This document shows, in pieces, positions 36,534 through 44,690 of a stretch of 64,000 nucleotides of DNA (positions are counted from its first letter, which is position 1; every line of letters starts with the position of its first letter). Made by a program: the position numbers and the translations under genes. This stretch comes from Anaerolineales bacterium. GTDB taxonomy: Bacteria > Chloroflexota > Anaerolineae > Anaerolineales > Villigracilaceae. The stretch is from the NCBI GenBank assembly GCA_030583905.1, contig CP129481.1, positions 1,240,001 through 1,304,000 on the forward strand, read 5' to 3'. The notes below the pieces were generated by a model. It worked only from the letters and a program-made list of their open reading frames with translations. It was not told the DNA's origin and ran no database searches.

Positions 36534-37025
36534 ATGTTCAGAAAGTTTTTCATTTACCTCGTTGCTTTCGGGATGCTGCTTCCATTGACCGCCGTTTTTG
36601 CAAAGGGAAATTTCGATTACCTCACCGTAAAAGGACCCGGTATCACGGGCGAGATCAACATCACCAATCCCGCGTTGACCGAGGACTTCTTTGCTTTTGC
36701 CGATTTCACGCAAGGGGAAGTGCCGCCGCCTGCCGACCCCGGGCAGGGTTATCAAGTCATTCGCGTTTATCTTGAAACCGTGGATGACAAACCCGCCGCC
36801 CGTCTCTTTGACCAGTTGCACTATTATCCTTACACGGGCTATGTCTATTATGACGGGCTGGTGGAAGGCGAGTCAGAATATGATGGCAAATGGTACGCCG
36901 CCAACCCCGCCGCGGATGCGCCCTTCCGTGCCGTGCTGGCGGAACGCGCGCGCTTGAACTGGATCCCGCTGGCGGCGCTGCTCGTGATCATGGCAGGGGT
37001 GGCATACGCGTATTTCAAAAAATGA
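36534..37025 (+). CDS. Exported single-anchor protein of unknown function
   Basis: A 163-residue protein with an N-terminal signal sequence (FFIYLVAFGMLLPLTAVFAKG), a soluble outer domain of about 110 residues, and a C-terminal membrane helix (WIPLAALLVIMAGVAYAYFKK). The middle has several Tyr-rich strands (LHYYPYTGYVYYDGLVEGE). No Cys or obvious metal motif is present. The ATG at 36534 has AGGAGATAACC upstream. It lies within the respiratory cluster but on the opposite strand to its neighbours. I do not recognise the family. Confidence 0.7.
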   Translation: MFRKFFIYLVAFGMLLPLTAVFAKGNFDYLTVKGPGITGEINITNPALTEDFFAFADFTQGEVPPPADPGQGYQVIRVYLETVDDKPAARLFDQLHYYPYTGYVYYDGLVEGESEYDGKWYAANPAADAPFRAVLAERARLNWIPLAALLVIMAGVAYAYFKK

Positions 37026-37032
37026 TTTGACC

Positions 37033-37071
37033 AAGGACGGTAGACAGTGAAGGACACTGTCTACCGTCCTT
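37033..37071. terminator. Long perfect hairpin between convergent genes
   Basis: A perfect 17-bp inverted repeat with a 5-nt loop (arms 37033-37049 and 37055-37071). It lies 7 nt after the stop of the exported protein gene (+) and 3 nt before the stop of the cytochrome b fusion gene (-). It has no T-run, so it may be a bidirectional transcript end, a processing site or a mobile hairpin. Confidence 0.65.
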
Positions 37072-37074
37072 CAT

Positions 37075-39162
37075 CTATGGTCTCAATACAAACATATCCG
37101 CATTTTCATCATACGCAAGGATAAGCGTCCGCCCTTTTTCGAAGTTGACATTCCCCGCATAGGCGGAACGGAAATCACCGTCATCATCCTTGATGAGAAC
37201 TTCAACTTGATATGTACCCGGCGTGATCTCCAAAAATTCCAACGCGGAGATGCGTCCGTTGCCGCTCAACCCCGATGGCTGGTACGTTTCATCGAGGATG
37301 ATTTCACCGTTCAATAACACCTGCACCGAAATGGGGAAGTGCGTGCCGCCGAAAATTTTCTCCGCATCCGCGCCTTCGGGCAGGGTCACGCCTGCGGGGA
37401 TATTTGCCGCCGATATTTTCCCCCGCGCATCCACTGCCACGCGCAATGCGCTCCTTTCGGATGCTTGCATACTTGATGGAATATCCAATGGCAACGCAAG
37501 CGCGAACATACCAAGTAGTAATATTGTCCCGAACAAGCCGCTCACCAAAGACGGAATCAACCTGCTGCGCTCCTTCACAGGCGGCAGGGCGGGAGGGCGT
37601 TTCTCGTTTTGATTTGTATGCAGGTCGTTCAAAAAAACTTCCACCGCCTTTGCATCGCCGGGCGTGGTCTCCAGCCAATGCAAGCCCTCACGCACAAGCG
37701 CGGGTCGCAAATGCAGGCGGCTGGCGATCCAATGGGCGTCTTCGCGGTACACGCCGTCATCGTAGGGATGCGCAAGGATGATGATATCGCGCGCGCCTTC
37801 GTTCTCGAGCTTTTTGATCCACTCGATGTTGACCGCTCCCGCGGATGGCAGCACCGCCGTGATGACGCGCGCCGCTTCATTTTCCCCCCAAGCTGATACT
37901 GCAATTGGAGCATTTTCCCCGTTCTGAATCCCATCTCCCAAAGGGAGAGGGGCAGGGGTGAGGGGTGCGGGCAAACCGCCCAACGCTTCGTCGCGGTGAC
38001 TTGCAAACAAAACCGTCACTGACTTGCTTTCATTCTTCTCACGATGCAACGCGCCTTTGATGGCGTTGAAGACCTGCTCGTTGTTATAACCGCCGACCAG
38101 ATCAATCGCATCGGTGGGACATGACCCGACACAAATGGCGCATCCCGTGCATTGCGCAGCGTTGATGATCGCGAGTTTGTGATAGCCCGAATCATCGTTT
38201 CGATCCACCATGCGGATGGCGTCGAATGGACATTCGGCATAGCAGATGTTACAGCCAGTACACTTCGGATCGGTGACAGAAGCAGGTCCGAGGTCCCGCC
38301 CCGAGGCGAGCCAGGGGAGCAGGAACAACGTCCCGCCGACGAGGATCGCCAATCCCCAGAAGATCAAATTGCCCCATGCATCTATCAATGGAAGGAAGCC
38401 GAGATAGTAGGCGTCCATCGGCGTGGAGGCGACCATCGTGGAGAGATCGGCAGGCGCGGCGGATTGGGCGGGTTTGATGAGCGAGAGGATGACCAGCCCG
38501 ATGATGGCTTGCACGCTGACCCAGCGCGGCGACCACCAACGCGCGCGCGAAAGCCGCAACCCGTGGATGTAAATGCCGAGGAAACCGATCAGCGGCAGGA
38601 AGATGTGCAGGAAAAGAATAATGACGAAGTTCGAGAACGTGCGCGATTCGATATCCGCGGCGACGTAGGTGAGACCTGACGTGCCCGCGATGGTGTTCAT
38701 CATAAATTCGGTCATCCACTGCGCGCGCTGGTCCCAGATCAGCCAGTAGCCGAATGTGCCTGTCAGCCAGACGCCAGCCAGCATGATCCAGCCGCTCGTC
38801 CATGCCAGCCAACGCTGACCCCAGTAACGGTCGCTGAACAGCATCTTGAGCAGATGCAGGATGATGAGCAGGATCATCGCATCAGAGGCGTAGCGGTGCA
38901 TACTGCGCATCAGCGAACCGAACCAGTTGGAATCGATTTTCTCAACGGTGGCGTAGGCGACATCCAGCCCGGGACGATAGATGGCGGTGAGATAAATGCC
39001 TGTGCCGATCAAGACTAACAGCATGAAGATGGTCAGCGTGCCGAGATGATAGAACGGATTGAAGTCCGATTTGGTGAAGCGGTTGACGATGCCTTCGAGT
39101 TTCGTCCACAATTTTTCAAAGGCACGTAATGTTTTTCGTTGAGCGTAATAATTTTGTGTCAT
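37075..39162 (-). CDS. Cytochrome b / two-[4Fe-4S] ferredoxin / FlpD-like fusion protein
   Basis: A 695-residue membrane redox protein. Residues 40-215 are the cytochrome b N-terminal four-helix domain with both heme pairs: His89/His103 (MHRYASDAMILLIILHLL) and His186/His200. More helices follow at about 225-290. A soluble part has two [4Fe-4S] motifs, CTGCNICYAECP and CTGCAICVGSCP, at about 305-360. Next comes a region resembling the FlpD/MvhD hydrogenase iron-sulfur subunit, but without its cysteines. A late helix near 560 and a beta-rich C-terminal domain end the protein. It likely passes electrons between ferredoxin-like donors and quinone. Part of the middle (about 400-412) is coded by a dispersed repeat. 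AAGGAATAT precedes ATG 39162. Confidence 0.82.
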   Translation of the reverse strand: MTQNYYAQRKTLRAFEKLWTKLEGIVNRFTKSDFNPFYHLGTLTIFMLLVLIGTGIYLTAIYRPGLDVAYATVEKIDSNWFGSLMRSMHRYASDAMILLIILHLLKMLFSDRYWGQRWLAWTSGWIMLAGVWLTGTFGYWLIWDQRAQWMTEFMMNTIAGTSGLTYVAADIESRTFSNFVIILFLHIFLPLIGFLGIYIHGLRLSRARWWSPRWVSVQAIIGLVILSLIKPAQSAAPADLSTMVASTPMDAYYLGFLPLIDAWGNLIFWGLAILVGGTLFLLPWLASGRDLGPASVTDPKCTGCNICYAECPFDAIRMVDRNDDSGYHKLAIINAAQCTGCAICVGSCPTDAIDLVGGYNNEQVFNAIKGALHREKNESKSVTVLFASHRDEALGGLPAPLTPAPLPLGDGIQNGENAPIAVSAWGENEAARVITAVLPSAGAVNIEWIKKLENEGARDIIILAHPYDDGVYREDAHWIASRLHLRPALVREGLHWLETTPGDAKAVEVFLNDLHTNQNEKRPPALPPVKERSRLIPSLVSGLFGTILLLGMFALALPLDIPSSMQASERSALRVAVDARGKISAANIPAGVTLPEGADAEKIFGGTHFPISVQVLLNGEIILDETYQPSGLSGNGRISALEFLEITPGTYQVEVLIKDDDGDFRSAYAGNVNFEKGRTLILAYDENADMFVLRP
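37926..37966. repeat. In-frame intergenic-type repeat in the cytochrome b fusion gene
   Basis: A segment with the palindrome TCTCCCAAAGGGAGA (37934-37948) followed by a G-rich tract containing GGGGCAGGGGTGAGGGG. On the coding strand it gives LTPAPLPLGDGIQNGE. The pattern is that of the CTCACCCCTGCCCCTCTCCC-type elements often found between genes, here kept in frame. Confidence 0.65.
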
Positions 39163-39175
39163 ATATTCCTTTTTA

Positions 39176-39252
39176 TTAAACACGAAGGGGGCTAAGGTCA
39201 CGAAGGATAAAAGTTCTTAATACTTTGTGTACTTCGTGACCTTTGTGTTTAA
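39176..39252. repeat. Dispersed AAACACGAAGG-type inverted repeat (copy b)
   Basis: An imperfect long inverted repeat between the P-type ATPase and the cytochrome b fusion genes. The left arm reads TTAAACACGAAGG... and GGTCACGAAGG. The right arm reads CTTCGTGACC and TTTGTGTTTAA. The right end overlaps the stop codon of the ATPase gene. It resembles the copies at 18221-18299 and 40109-40190 in overall build. Confidence 0.7.
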
Positions 39253-41678
39253 AGATTTTCGTCCTCTCCATACAAAGATGGAAATTTATTCATCCGCATG
39301 GCATTGGCAGTGACGAAGATGCTGCTGGCGATCATTGCGAACGCCGAGAAGATGGGTTGCAGCAAGCCAGCCATCGCCAAGCCGACGCCGATCACGTTAT
39401 AGATGACAGCCCAGCCAAGATTCTGTTTGACGCGTTTCATGGTCTCGCGCGAAAGGTCGAAAAGCCACGGGATGACCTTCAAGTCGTCGCGCATCAGTAC
39501 GATGTCCGCGGCGGTACGCGCCACATCCGTACCGTTGTTCATTGCAAGCCCAACCGTCGCAGCGGCGAGCGCGGGTCCGTCGTTGATGCCGTCGCCGACC
39601 ATCGCGGCATTTTCCGCAAGGCGGTCCATCTTTTCATCGGGTGTGAGCGCCGCTTGCACCGGGATGCCCAGCGACTTCTGCCAGCGTTCGCCCGCGCTGG
39701 AGTCATCGCCTGTCAACACGCCGAGATTCAGTCCGCGCGACTGCAAATCACTCACCACATCCTTTGCCTCCGCGCGGACTGTCTCCCCTAGCCCCACGAT
39801 ACCCCTGACCTGCCCATCCCACCCCGCATAAACGACGACCTGCCCCGCCTCTTTCCATGTTTCAGCCTGTTGACTGATTTCCTGTGACATTTCCAACCCC
39901 TCAGCCGACATGAGTCGCGCCGAGCCGATGGTAATTTGCTTGCTATTTAATTCCGCTTTGACTCCAAGCGCGGGCAATGCCTTGAAGGATTCGAGCTTCG
40001 TGAATTCAACTCCGTTCTCTTTTGCATATTCCACAATTGCCTTCGCCAGCGGATGCTCGGATTGGTTTTCAACCGAAGCAACGATTTGCAAGAATTCATA
40101 TTTTTCTGAACCGCCAAGAACGCTAAGAGCGCCAAGGTCCTTTCCTCTATCATCTTTCCTCTTTGCATCCTTCGCGCTCTTCACAGTGAACAGGTTTTGC
40201 ACCGTCATCGGCAACTGCGTCAGTGTCCCCGTTTTATCGAAGAAGACCTTCTCCACTTTTGCCAGCCGTTCCAGCGCGGATGTGCTTCTGAGAATCGCGC
40301 CCGACTCCGCTGCACGCCCAAGCGACAGCCACAACGTCAGTGGAGTTGCCAGCCCCAACGCACATGGACAGGCGATCAGCAAGACAGACAGCGCGACCAT
40401 CAAGCCAGTTTCCACACCAGAGACATGATTCCAAATCAGGAAAGCAATCGCAGCCAGCGAAATGGCGATGACCGTCATCCACGCTGAGAGTTTGTCCACC
40501 AGCCGTTCGAGTGGAGAACGGGCCCACAGCGCTTCGTGCAAGAGCCTGCCGATTTGTCCCGCCGTCGTTGAATCGCCTACAGCGGTTGTGATGACTTCAA
40601 AACTGCCATCGAGATTGATCGTCCCCGCCTGCACCTTGCCGCCTTCGCGGTGGGTGATCGGCTTCGGTTCGCCCGTCAGAATCGACTCGTCCACATCGCC
40701 AGCGCCGATGGCGACCAAGCCATCCACGGGGAAGCGCTCACCGGGGCGCACGCGCACACGCATCCCAGGCTGAAGTTCCGCGACCTTTACGGTCTTATCG
40801 GCATCACCCGTCACCACCGTTGCCGTGTCAGGGATTTGCTCCAGCAACCGCGCTACCGCCTTGTTGCTGGATTTGTGCGCCTGCATTTCGAGCCAGCGTC
40901 CCATCGAGACCAAAAAGATGAGCATCGTCGCCGTGTCGAAATACAAGCCGCCATGTCCCGCGATCAGATTACGCACCGACAGCCCGAACGCTGAAAACGT
41001 TCCAATTGTGATCAACGTGTGGATGTTCGGCTGTCCGCGCAATAGGCTTGCAAAACCTGCACGCAAGATCGGCAGCCCAAGCAAAAGCAAAACAGGGATG
41101 CTCGTCGCCAGCATCATGATCTGGAAGAAATCCACCAGCCATTGCGTTTCAGGCGAAGCCCACCCCAGAAGTTCGCGCCCATAAATCCCTGCGCCGACGA
41201 CCATGTCGTGCAGCACCATCACGCCGCCGATCAGCAGGCGCGTGAAAAACGACTCCTCTTCATCGCGCGGCTTTTCGTTCGGCAGCGTGGCTTGATATCC
41301 AAGTGATCGTACGCGCTTCTTCAATAATTTTGGACTGGTCGCCGCGGCATCATACGTCAGGTTGGCTTGATGCTGGATGAAACTGACTTCCGCATCCACC
41401 ACGCCTTTGGTGCGCTTGAGTTGTTCACCCACCAGCCACGCACAGGATGAACACCACATCCCGCCCAATGTGATGGTAACGCTCTGCGCCTCTCCCTTGA
41501 CTTGAACCTGCTCCCGCTCCCCAAGCGGACTCTCCGCCAGAAGCGCTGCCACCTCCCTGCACGATGGACAGCAGAATACATCTCCCATCTTGTTCGTGAG
41601 CGGATGCATGGTCGTCAACCCGCACAGCGAGCAGGTGAGGAGGGATTTTGAGTGGGATGTAGTGGCAGCAATGGTCAT
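39249..41678 (-). CDS. Copper-translocating P1B-type ATPase (CcoI/FixI/CopA-like)
   Basis: An 809-residue membrane ATPase. The N-terminus has a Cys-rich segment (LLTCSLCG ... FCCPSC), as in CcoI/FixI, then a heavy-metal-associated domain with GGMWCSSCAWLV. The transport helix holds ACPCALGLATPL near residue 440. The phosphorylation site is DKTGTLTQ near 476, the HP motif SEHPLAKAIVEY lies near 535, and GDGINDGPAL near 695. It likely delivers Cu to the oxidase/reductase encoded upstream. Residues about 497-523 are coded by a dispersed repeat (copy c), a roughly 27-residue in-frame insert in the nucleotide-binding domain. It starts 6 nt after the SafE-like gene. Export of excess Cu is an alternative role. 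Confidence 0.9.
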   Translation of the reverse strand: MTIAATTSHSKSLLTCSLCGLTTMHPLTNKMGDVFCCPSCREVAALLAESPLGEREQVQVKGEAQSVTITLGGMWCSSCAWLVGEQLKRTKGVVDAEVSFIQHQANLTYDAAATSPKLLKKRVRSLGYQATLPNEKPRDEEESFFTRLLIGGVMVLHDMVVGAGIYGRELLGWASPETQWLVDFFQIMMLATSIPVLLLLGLPILRAGFASLLRGQPNIHTLITIGTFSAFGLSVRNLIAGHGGLYFDTATMLIFLVSMGRWLEMQAHKSSNKAVARLLEQIPDTATVVTGDADKTVKVAELQPGMRVRVRPGERFPVDGLVAIGAGDVDESILTGEPKPITHREGGKVQAGTINLDGSFEVITTAVGDSTTAGQIGRLLHEALWARSPLERLVDKLSAWMTVIAISLAAIAFLIWNHVSGVETGLMVALSVLLIACPCALGLATPLTLWLSLGRAAESGAILRSTSALERLAKVEKVFFDKTGTLTQLPMTVQNLFTVKSAKDAKRKDDRGKDLGALSVLGGSEKYEFLQIVASVENQSEHPLAKAIVEYAKENGVEFTKLESFKALPALGVKAELNSKQITIGSARLMSAEGLEMSQEISQQAETWKEAGQVVVYAGWDGQVRGIVGLGETVRAEAKDVVSDLQSRGLNLGVLTGDDSSAGERWQKSLGIPVQAALTPDEKMDRLAENAAMVGDGINDGPALAAATVGLAMNNGTDVARTAADIVLMRDDLKVIPWLFDLSRETMKRVKQNLGWAVIYNVIGVGLAMAGLLQPIFSAFAMIASSIFVTANAMRMNKFPSLYGEDENL
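40109..40190. repeat. Dispersed repeat inside the P-type ATPase gene (copy c)
   Basis: An AACCGCCAAG, CGCTAAG, GCGCCAAGG series followed by CTTTCCTCT and an approximate complementary arm ending in CTTCGCGCTCTTC. The layout matches the intergenic copy at 18221-18299. Here it is read through in frame, coding KSAKDAKRKDDRGKDLGALS and the next residues. Confidence 0.7.
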
Positions 41679-41684
41679 TGTTGA

Positions 41685-42374
41685 TTACCAAAACATGAAC
41701 GAGCCGAGCATGAAATGTTCGACCCAACCGAGCGAGGCAAATCCGCGCATGGCGAATTGAAAGCCGAAGAGCATCATTACCAGCGAAGCAAGTCCGCGGG
41801 AGAAGATACGGGAGGTGGATTTCCCCGCCAGCCATCTGACAGCGAACAAACTGGGGATGGTGGCAATGCCGAAGACGAGCATGGTCAGCCCGCCGAGCAG
41901 GATGCTCCCCGAAGCCATCGCCGCGACGAGCGCGGTCAGCACCAAGCCGCAGGGTAGGAGTCCCCACAGGAGACCGAGCAGGTACGGGCTGAGTCGTGAA
42001 GCGGATTTGTATCCGCGTATGGCTTTGCCCCAGCGTTGGGTTAATCCAGAAAATAAAAGTTCGGGTGAGGGAGTCAAACCGATGAATGCGGAAGCGAGAT
42101 AAAAGGCGATAATGCCAAAGAGAATGGAGAGCGCGGCTTGCAATTTGTCGAGCGCGAAGAGGGTCTGACCGAACGCGCCGAAAATGAGCCCGAGTAATAA
42201 ATAGGTGGTGATGCGCCCTGCGTGCACGAGAACCCACGCGAATTTATTTTGGAAAATGGGTTGGCGGTCAAAGAGAATGATGACGGCGCTGCACATCCCC
42301 ACGCAATGACCGAGACTGCCAAGAAGACCGAGAAGGAAGGATGCAAGCATGGCGTTACCGATAAATTGCGTCAT
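41685..42374 (-). CDS. SafE/DsbD_2-type membrane protein linked to copper/cytochrome assembly
   Basis: A protein of up to 229 residues with about six helices. The first helix has GLLGSLGHCVGMCSAVI, the GHCxGMC motif of the DsbD-like/SafE family that sits beside ccoI in many oxidase clusters and is thought to help copper loading. Helix WGLLPCGLVLTAL carries a further Cys. The ATG at 42374 lies inside a hairpin (42370-42407) and has no ribosome site, so the second ATG at 42350 is a fair alternative. It is followed by the copper ATPase gene 6 nt on. The role is inferred from motif and context. Confidence 0.8.
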   Translation of the reverse strand: MTQFIGNAMLASFLLGLLGSLGHCVGMCSAVIILFDRQPIFQNKFAWVLVHAGRITTYLLLGLIFGAFGQTLFALDKLQAALSILFGIIAFYLASAFIGLTPSPELLFSGLTQRWGKAIRGYKSASRLSPYLLGLLWGLLPCGLVLTALVAAMASGSILLGGLTMLVFGIATIPSLFAVRWLAGKSTSRIFSRGLASLVMMLFGFQFAMRGFASLGWVEHFMLGSFMFW

Positions 42375-42407
42375 TGCGGATGGCGTTTCAGCGCCACCCG
42401 CAATGAC
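42370..42407. repeat. GTCATTGCGG-type hairpin overlapping a start codon
   Basis: Arms GTCATTGCGGATGGCG and CGCCACCCGCAATGAC (15 of 16 positions pair, 6-nt loop). It contains the first ATG of the SafE-like gene and lies between it and the heme-copper subunit I gene. GTCATTGCGA/G elements are common dispersed repeats in bacteria. Here it could hide the start codon in structure. Confidence 0.7.
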
Positions 42408-42422
42408 ATAAAAAGGAGAGCG

Positions 42423-44150
42423 TTACCGAATGAACCAGGTGCGACCCAACAGCCACCAGTTGCTGAGGTAGTAGATCGCGAACCATGCGAGGAAGGCGAA
42501 GACCAAAACGAGCGTGCCCTTCGGTTGGTTCTTGGGATGTTCCATCTGCTCGTCGGTGAGTTTGGTGGATTCGAGCAGGGGGTTTTCACTGCCGCCAATG
42601 AGCAGCATCTGCCCCGCTTCCATGCGCGGACCGGTGAAGACCGAGACCAGTACGACGGTCAGGTACATGATGCCGCCGATGACTGCGATGATCGCGCCGA
42701 TGCCAAAGATGGCGAGCGTGAGGTCCACGGTTCCGGGGACGACGCCTGCGAAGGTGATGTCCCAGTTGCGGCGGGCGACGCCCTGCAGACCGCTGGTGAT
42801 CATGCCGAGTGAAACGAGAGCGGTTCCGCCGCCGAAGACGTAGGGCTGCCATTGCGCCCACTTCTTGAGTTTGAGTTCCTTGCGGAAGATGAGCGGGATG
42901 ACGTAATAGGTGAATGCCATGAAGGCGGTCGTCGTGCCACCGACGACGGTGGCGTGGAAGTGACCGGGCAGGCGCAGGGTGTTGTGCGCGAGCATGTTGA
43001 TCTGCTCGGTACCGATGGTCACACCTGTCACGCCGCCGATCCAGCCGAAGAGGATCATGGACATGACCAAGCCGCCGAAGCCGGGCTCACCCCACGGCGC
43101 GTTGCGCAGCCAGCCGAACAAGCCTTTGGTGAAACCCTTGGCGCGCTGTGCCACTTCCATTGCGGCGGGAATCGAGAAGGCGTGCATCATCGAGCCGAGC
43201 ACGGCAAGGTACATGGCGTACGAGGTGTTAACGGCTTTCCACGCAAAGGTCATGCCGGGATCCACCAACAGGTGGTGGGCGGAGCCGAGGTTGATGAAGA
43301 ACAGGTACAGGATGAAGGCGAGGCGCGAGAACTTCTCGTTCAGCGGGCGGATGCCGAGCGTCATCTGCGCGAGCATGTACCAGATGGCGACCATCGCCGC
43401 GAGGTTGACCTGTTGGGCGGGATGCCCAAAGCCCCAGAAGAAATTGCGGTAGATGCCAGGGTCGTAGTTGGCAATCATGCCCAATGACCAGAAGAAGGCG
43501 GGTACGATAGCGGCGGCGCCTTGCAACAGGGTGTATACCGCCAGGATGGCGGCAGTCATCAAGCCGAAGGCTGCCAGCGGAAGCGAACCCTCGAAGCGTT
43601 TTTCACGTTTGGCAACCACAATGTTGATGAAGAACGTGATGACCTGTAACAGCGCCCCAACCGCGAACAGGATATAACTCAAATAGAACAATGGGTGTGC
43701 TTTCATCGGAACGTATGCCGTGAAGGTCACAATGCTGTTGGCATCCAGCAGGACGACCACATTGACCATCAAGCCGCCGATGACCATCAGGATAAAGCCG
43801 AACCATGCCAGTTTTGGCGCGGCGTGACGCGCATTCAACAGGGCGGTCGAGCCGAAGTGCAAGCCCGCCATTTCAAAGAATACGATCCATGCCACGAGCA
43901 TATCGATGCCGTGGATGGTCAGCAGGCTGTAGAACCATTTGGCGTCCAGCAGGTGGATCGCCTGCCAGCGGGTGAGCGCGATGAGCAAAGCCGCAATCCC
44001 GCCGAGCAGCAAGGTGACAACCGCCATCACCGCATTGGCGATGATGAGGCGTTCAGTGTGCATGTCCACTTTGAGCGTGGTCACGCCGCACACGCGGTAA
44101 TCGTCCTTTTTACCCGCAACCCAGGGGGTGGTAGGTGCAAGTGCTGTCAT
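42423..44150 (-). CDS. Heme-copper oxidoreductase subunit I with Gln at the active-site Tyr position (candidate NO reductase)
   Basis: A 575-residue membrane protein with about 13 helices. It aligns by eye with B-family (ba3-type) subunit I: LTIHGIDML (low-spin heme His80), GFGHPAQQVN (metal-ligand His243), SAHHLLVDPG (two metal-ligand His) and LPGHFHATV (heme His pair). In O2-reducing enzymes the fourth residue after the first metal His is the cross-linked Tyr (GHPxVY). Here that residue is Gln247. Loss of the Tyr is a mark of NO-reducing branches of the superfamily, and this pattern fits an eNOR-like group as I recall it. An unusual O2 reductase is not excluded. GGAGACGGAT precedes the ATG. 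It is co-directional with a CuA subunit. Confidence 0.85.
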   Translation of the reverse strand: MTALAPTTPWVAGKKDDYRVCGVTTLKVDMHTERLIIANAVMAVVTLLLGGIAALLIALTRWQAIHLLDAKWFYSLLTIHGIDMLVAWIVFFEMAGLHFGSTALLNARHAAPKLAWFGFILMVIGGLMVNVVVLLDANSIVTFTAYVPMKAHPLFYLSYILFAVGALLQVITFFINIVVAKREKRFEGSLPLAAFGLMTAAILAVYTLLQGAAAIVPAFFWSLGMIANYDPGIYRNFFWGFGHPAQQVNLAAMVAIWYMLAQMTLGIRPLNEKFSRLAFILYLFFINLGSAHHLLVDPGMTFAWKAVNTSYAMYLAVLGSMMHAFSIPAAMEVAQRAKGFTKGLFGWLRNAPWGEPGFGGLVMSMILFGWIGGVTGVTIGTEQINMLAHNTLRLPGHFHATVVGGTTTAFMAFTYYVIPLIFRKELKLKKWAQWQPYVFGGGTALVSLGMITSGLQGVARRNWDITFAGVVPGTVDLTLAIFGIGAIIAVIGGIMYLTVVLVSVFTGPRMEAGQMLLIGGSENPLLESTKLTDEQMEHPKNQPKGTLVLVFAFLAWFAIYYLSNWWLLGRTWFIR

Positions 44151-44159
44151 ATCCGTCTC

Positions 44160-44678
44160 CTACTTCACAATGATCTTGCCGACCATGGTGTGATGACCGA
44201 GGTTGCAAAACTCATTGCACACAATGGTGAATTCGCCTGCGCTGGTCGGCACAATGGTTGCCACATAGTCGTAGCCGGGGATGATCTGCAAATTGATGTT
44301 CACAGGCTGGAGCGAAAACCCATGCTGTAGATCCATCGAAGAAATGTGCAGGCGGTAGGTCTGCCCCTTTTCCAATTGCAAAATGGGATACCACTGCCAA
44401 GTGCTGGCACGCAGGAAGGCGTCGCCGCCGGGCGGGGGAGCCACGATTGGCATCCCGTTCTCCTCGCCGATCTGATATTCCTCCACAAAGGCATTAACCT
44501 GTGCCGCAAATTGCTCGCGGGTCACGCGGTATGTTTCCGTGGGCACGTTCTGTTTCCCAAGGAAATACCAAAGCGGCATCATCACCGTCAGGAAGACGCA
44601 CCATACAAAAGCCACCGTGAGCCAGGTCTTTTCCATCCTGCCCATCGGCTTCCACCAGATTTTTTCAGGCGCTAACAT
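44160..44678 (-). CDS. CuA-type subunit II of the heme-copper oxidoreductase
   Basis: A 172-residue protein with one N-terminal membrane helix (WLTVAFVWCVFLTVMMPLWYF) and a cupredoxin domain facing outside. The binuclear CuA ligands are complete: an upstream His in SSMDLQHGFSLQP, then CNEFCNLGHHTM (C-x3-C-x3-H-x2-M). It should accept electrons from a soluble cytochrome c or cupredoxin and pass them to subunit I. It lies 9 nt before the subunit I gene. Its presence separates this enzyme from cytochrome-c-subunit cNOR and single-subunit qNOR. It is short, with only one helix, like the subunit II of ba3-type enzymes. Confidence 0.9.
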   Translation of the reverse strand: MLAPEKIWWKPMGRMEKTWLTVAFVWCVFLTVMMPLWYFLGKQNVPTETYRVTREQFAAQVNAFVEEYQIGEENGMPIVAPPPGGDAFLRASTWQWYPILQLEKGQTYRLHISSMDLQHGFSLQPVNINLQIIPGYDYVATIVPTSAGEFTIVCNEFCNLGHHTMVGKIIVK

Positions 44679-44690
44679 GCTTCTCTCCTT

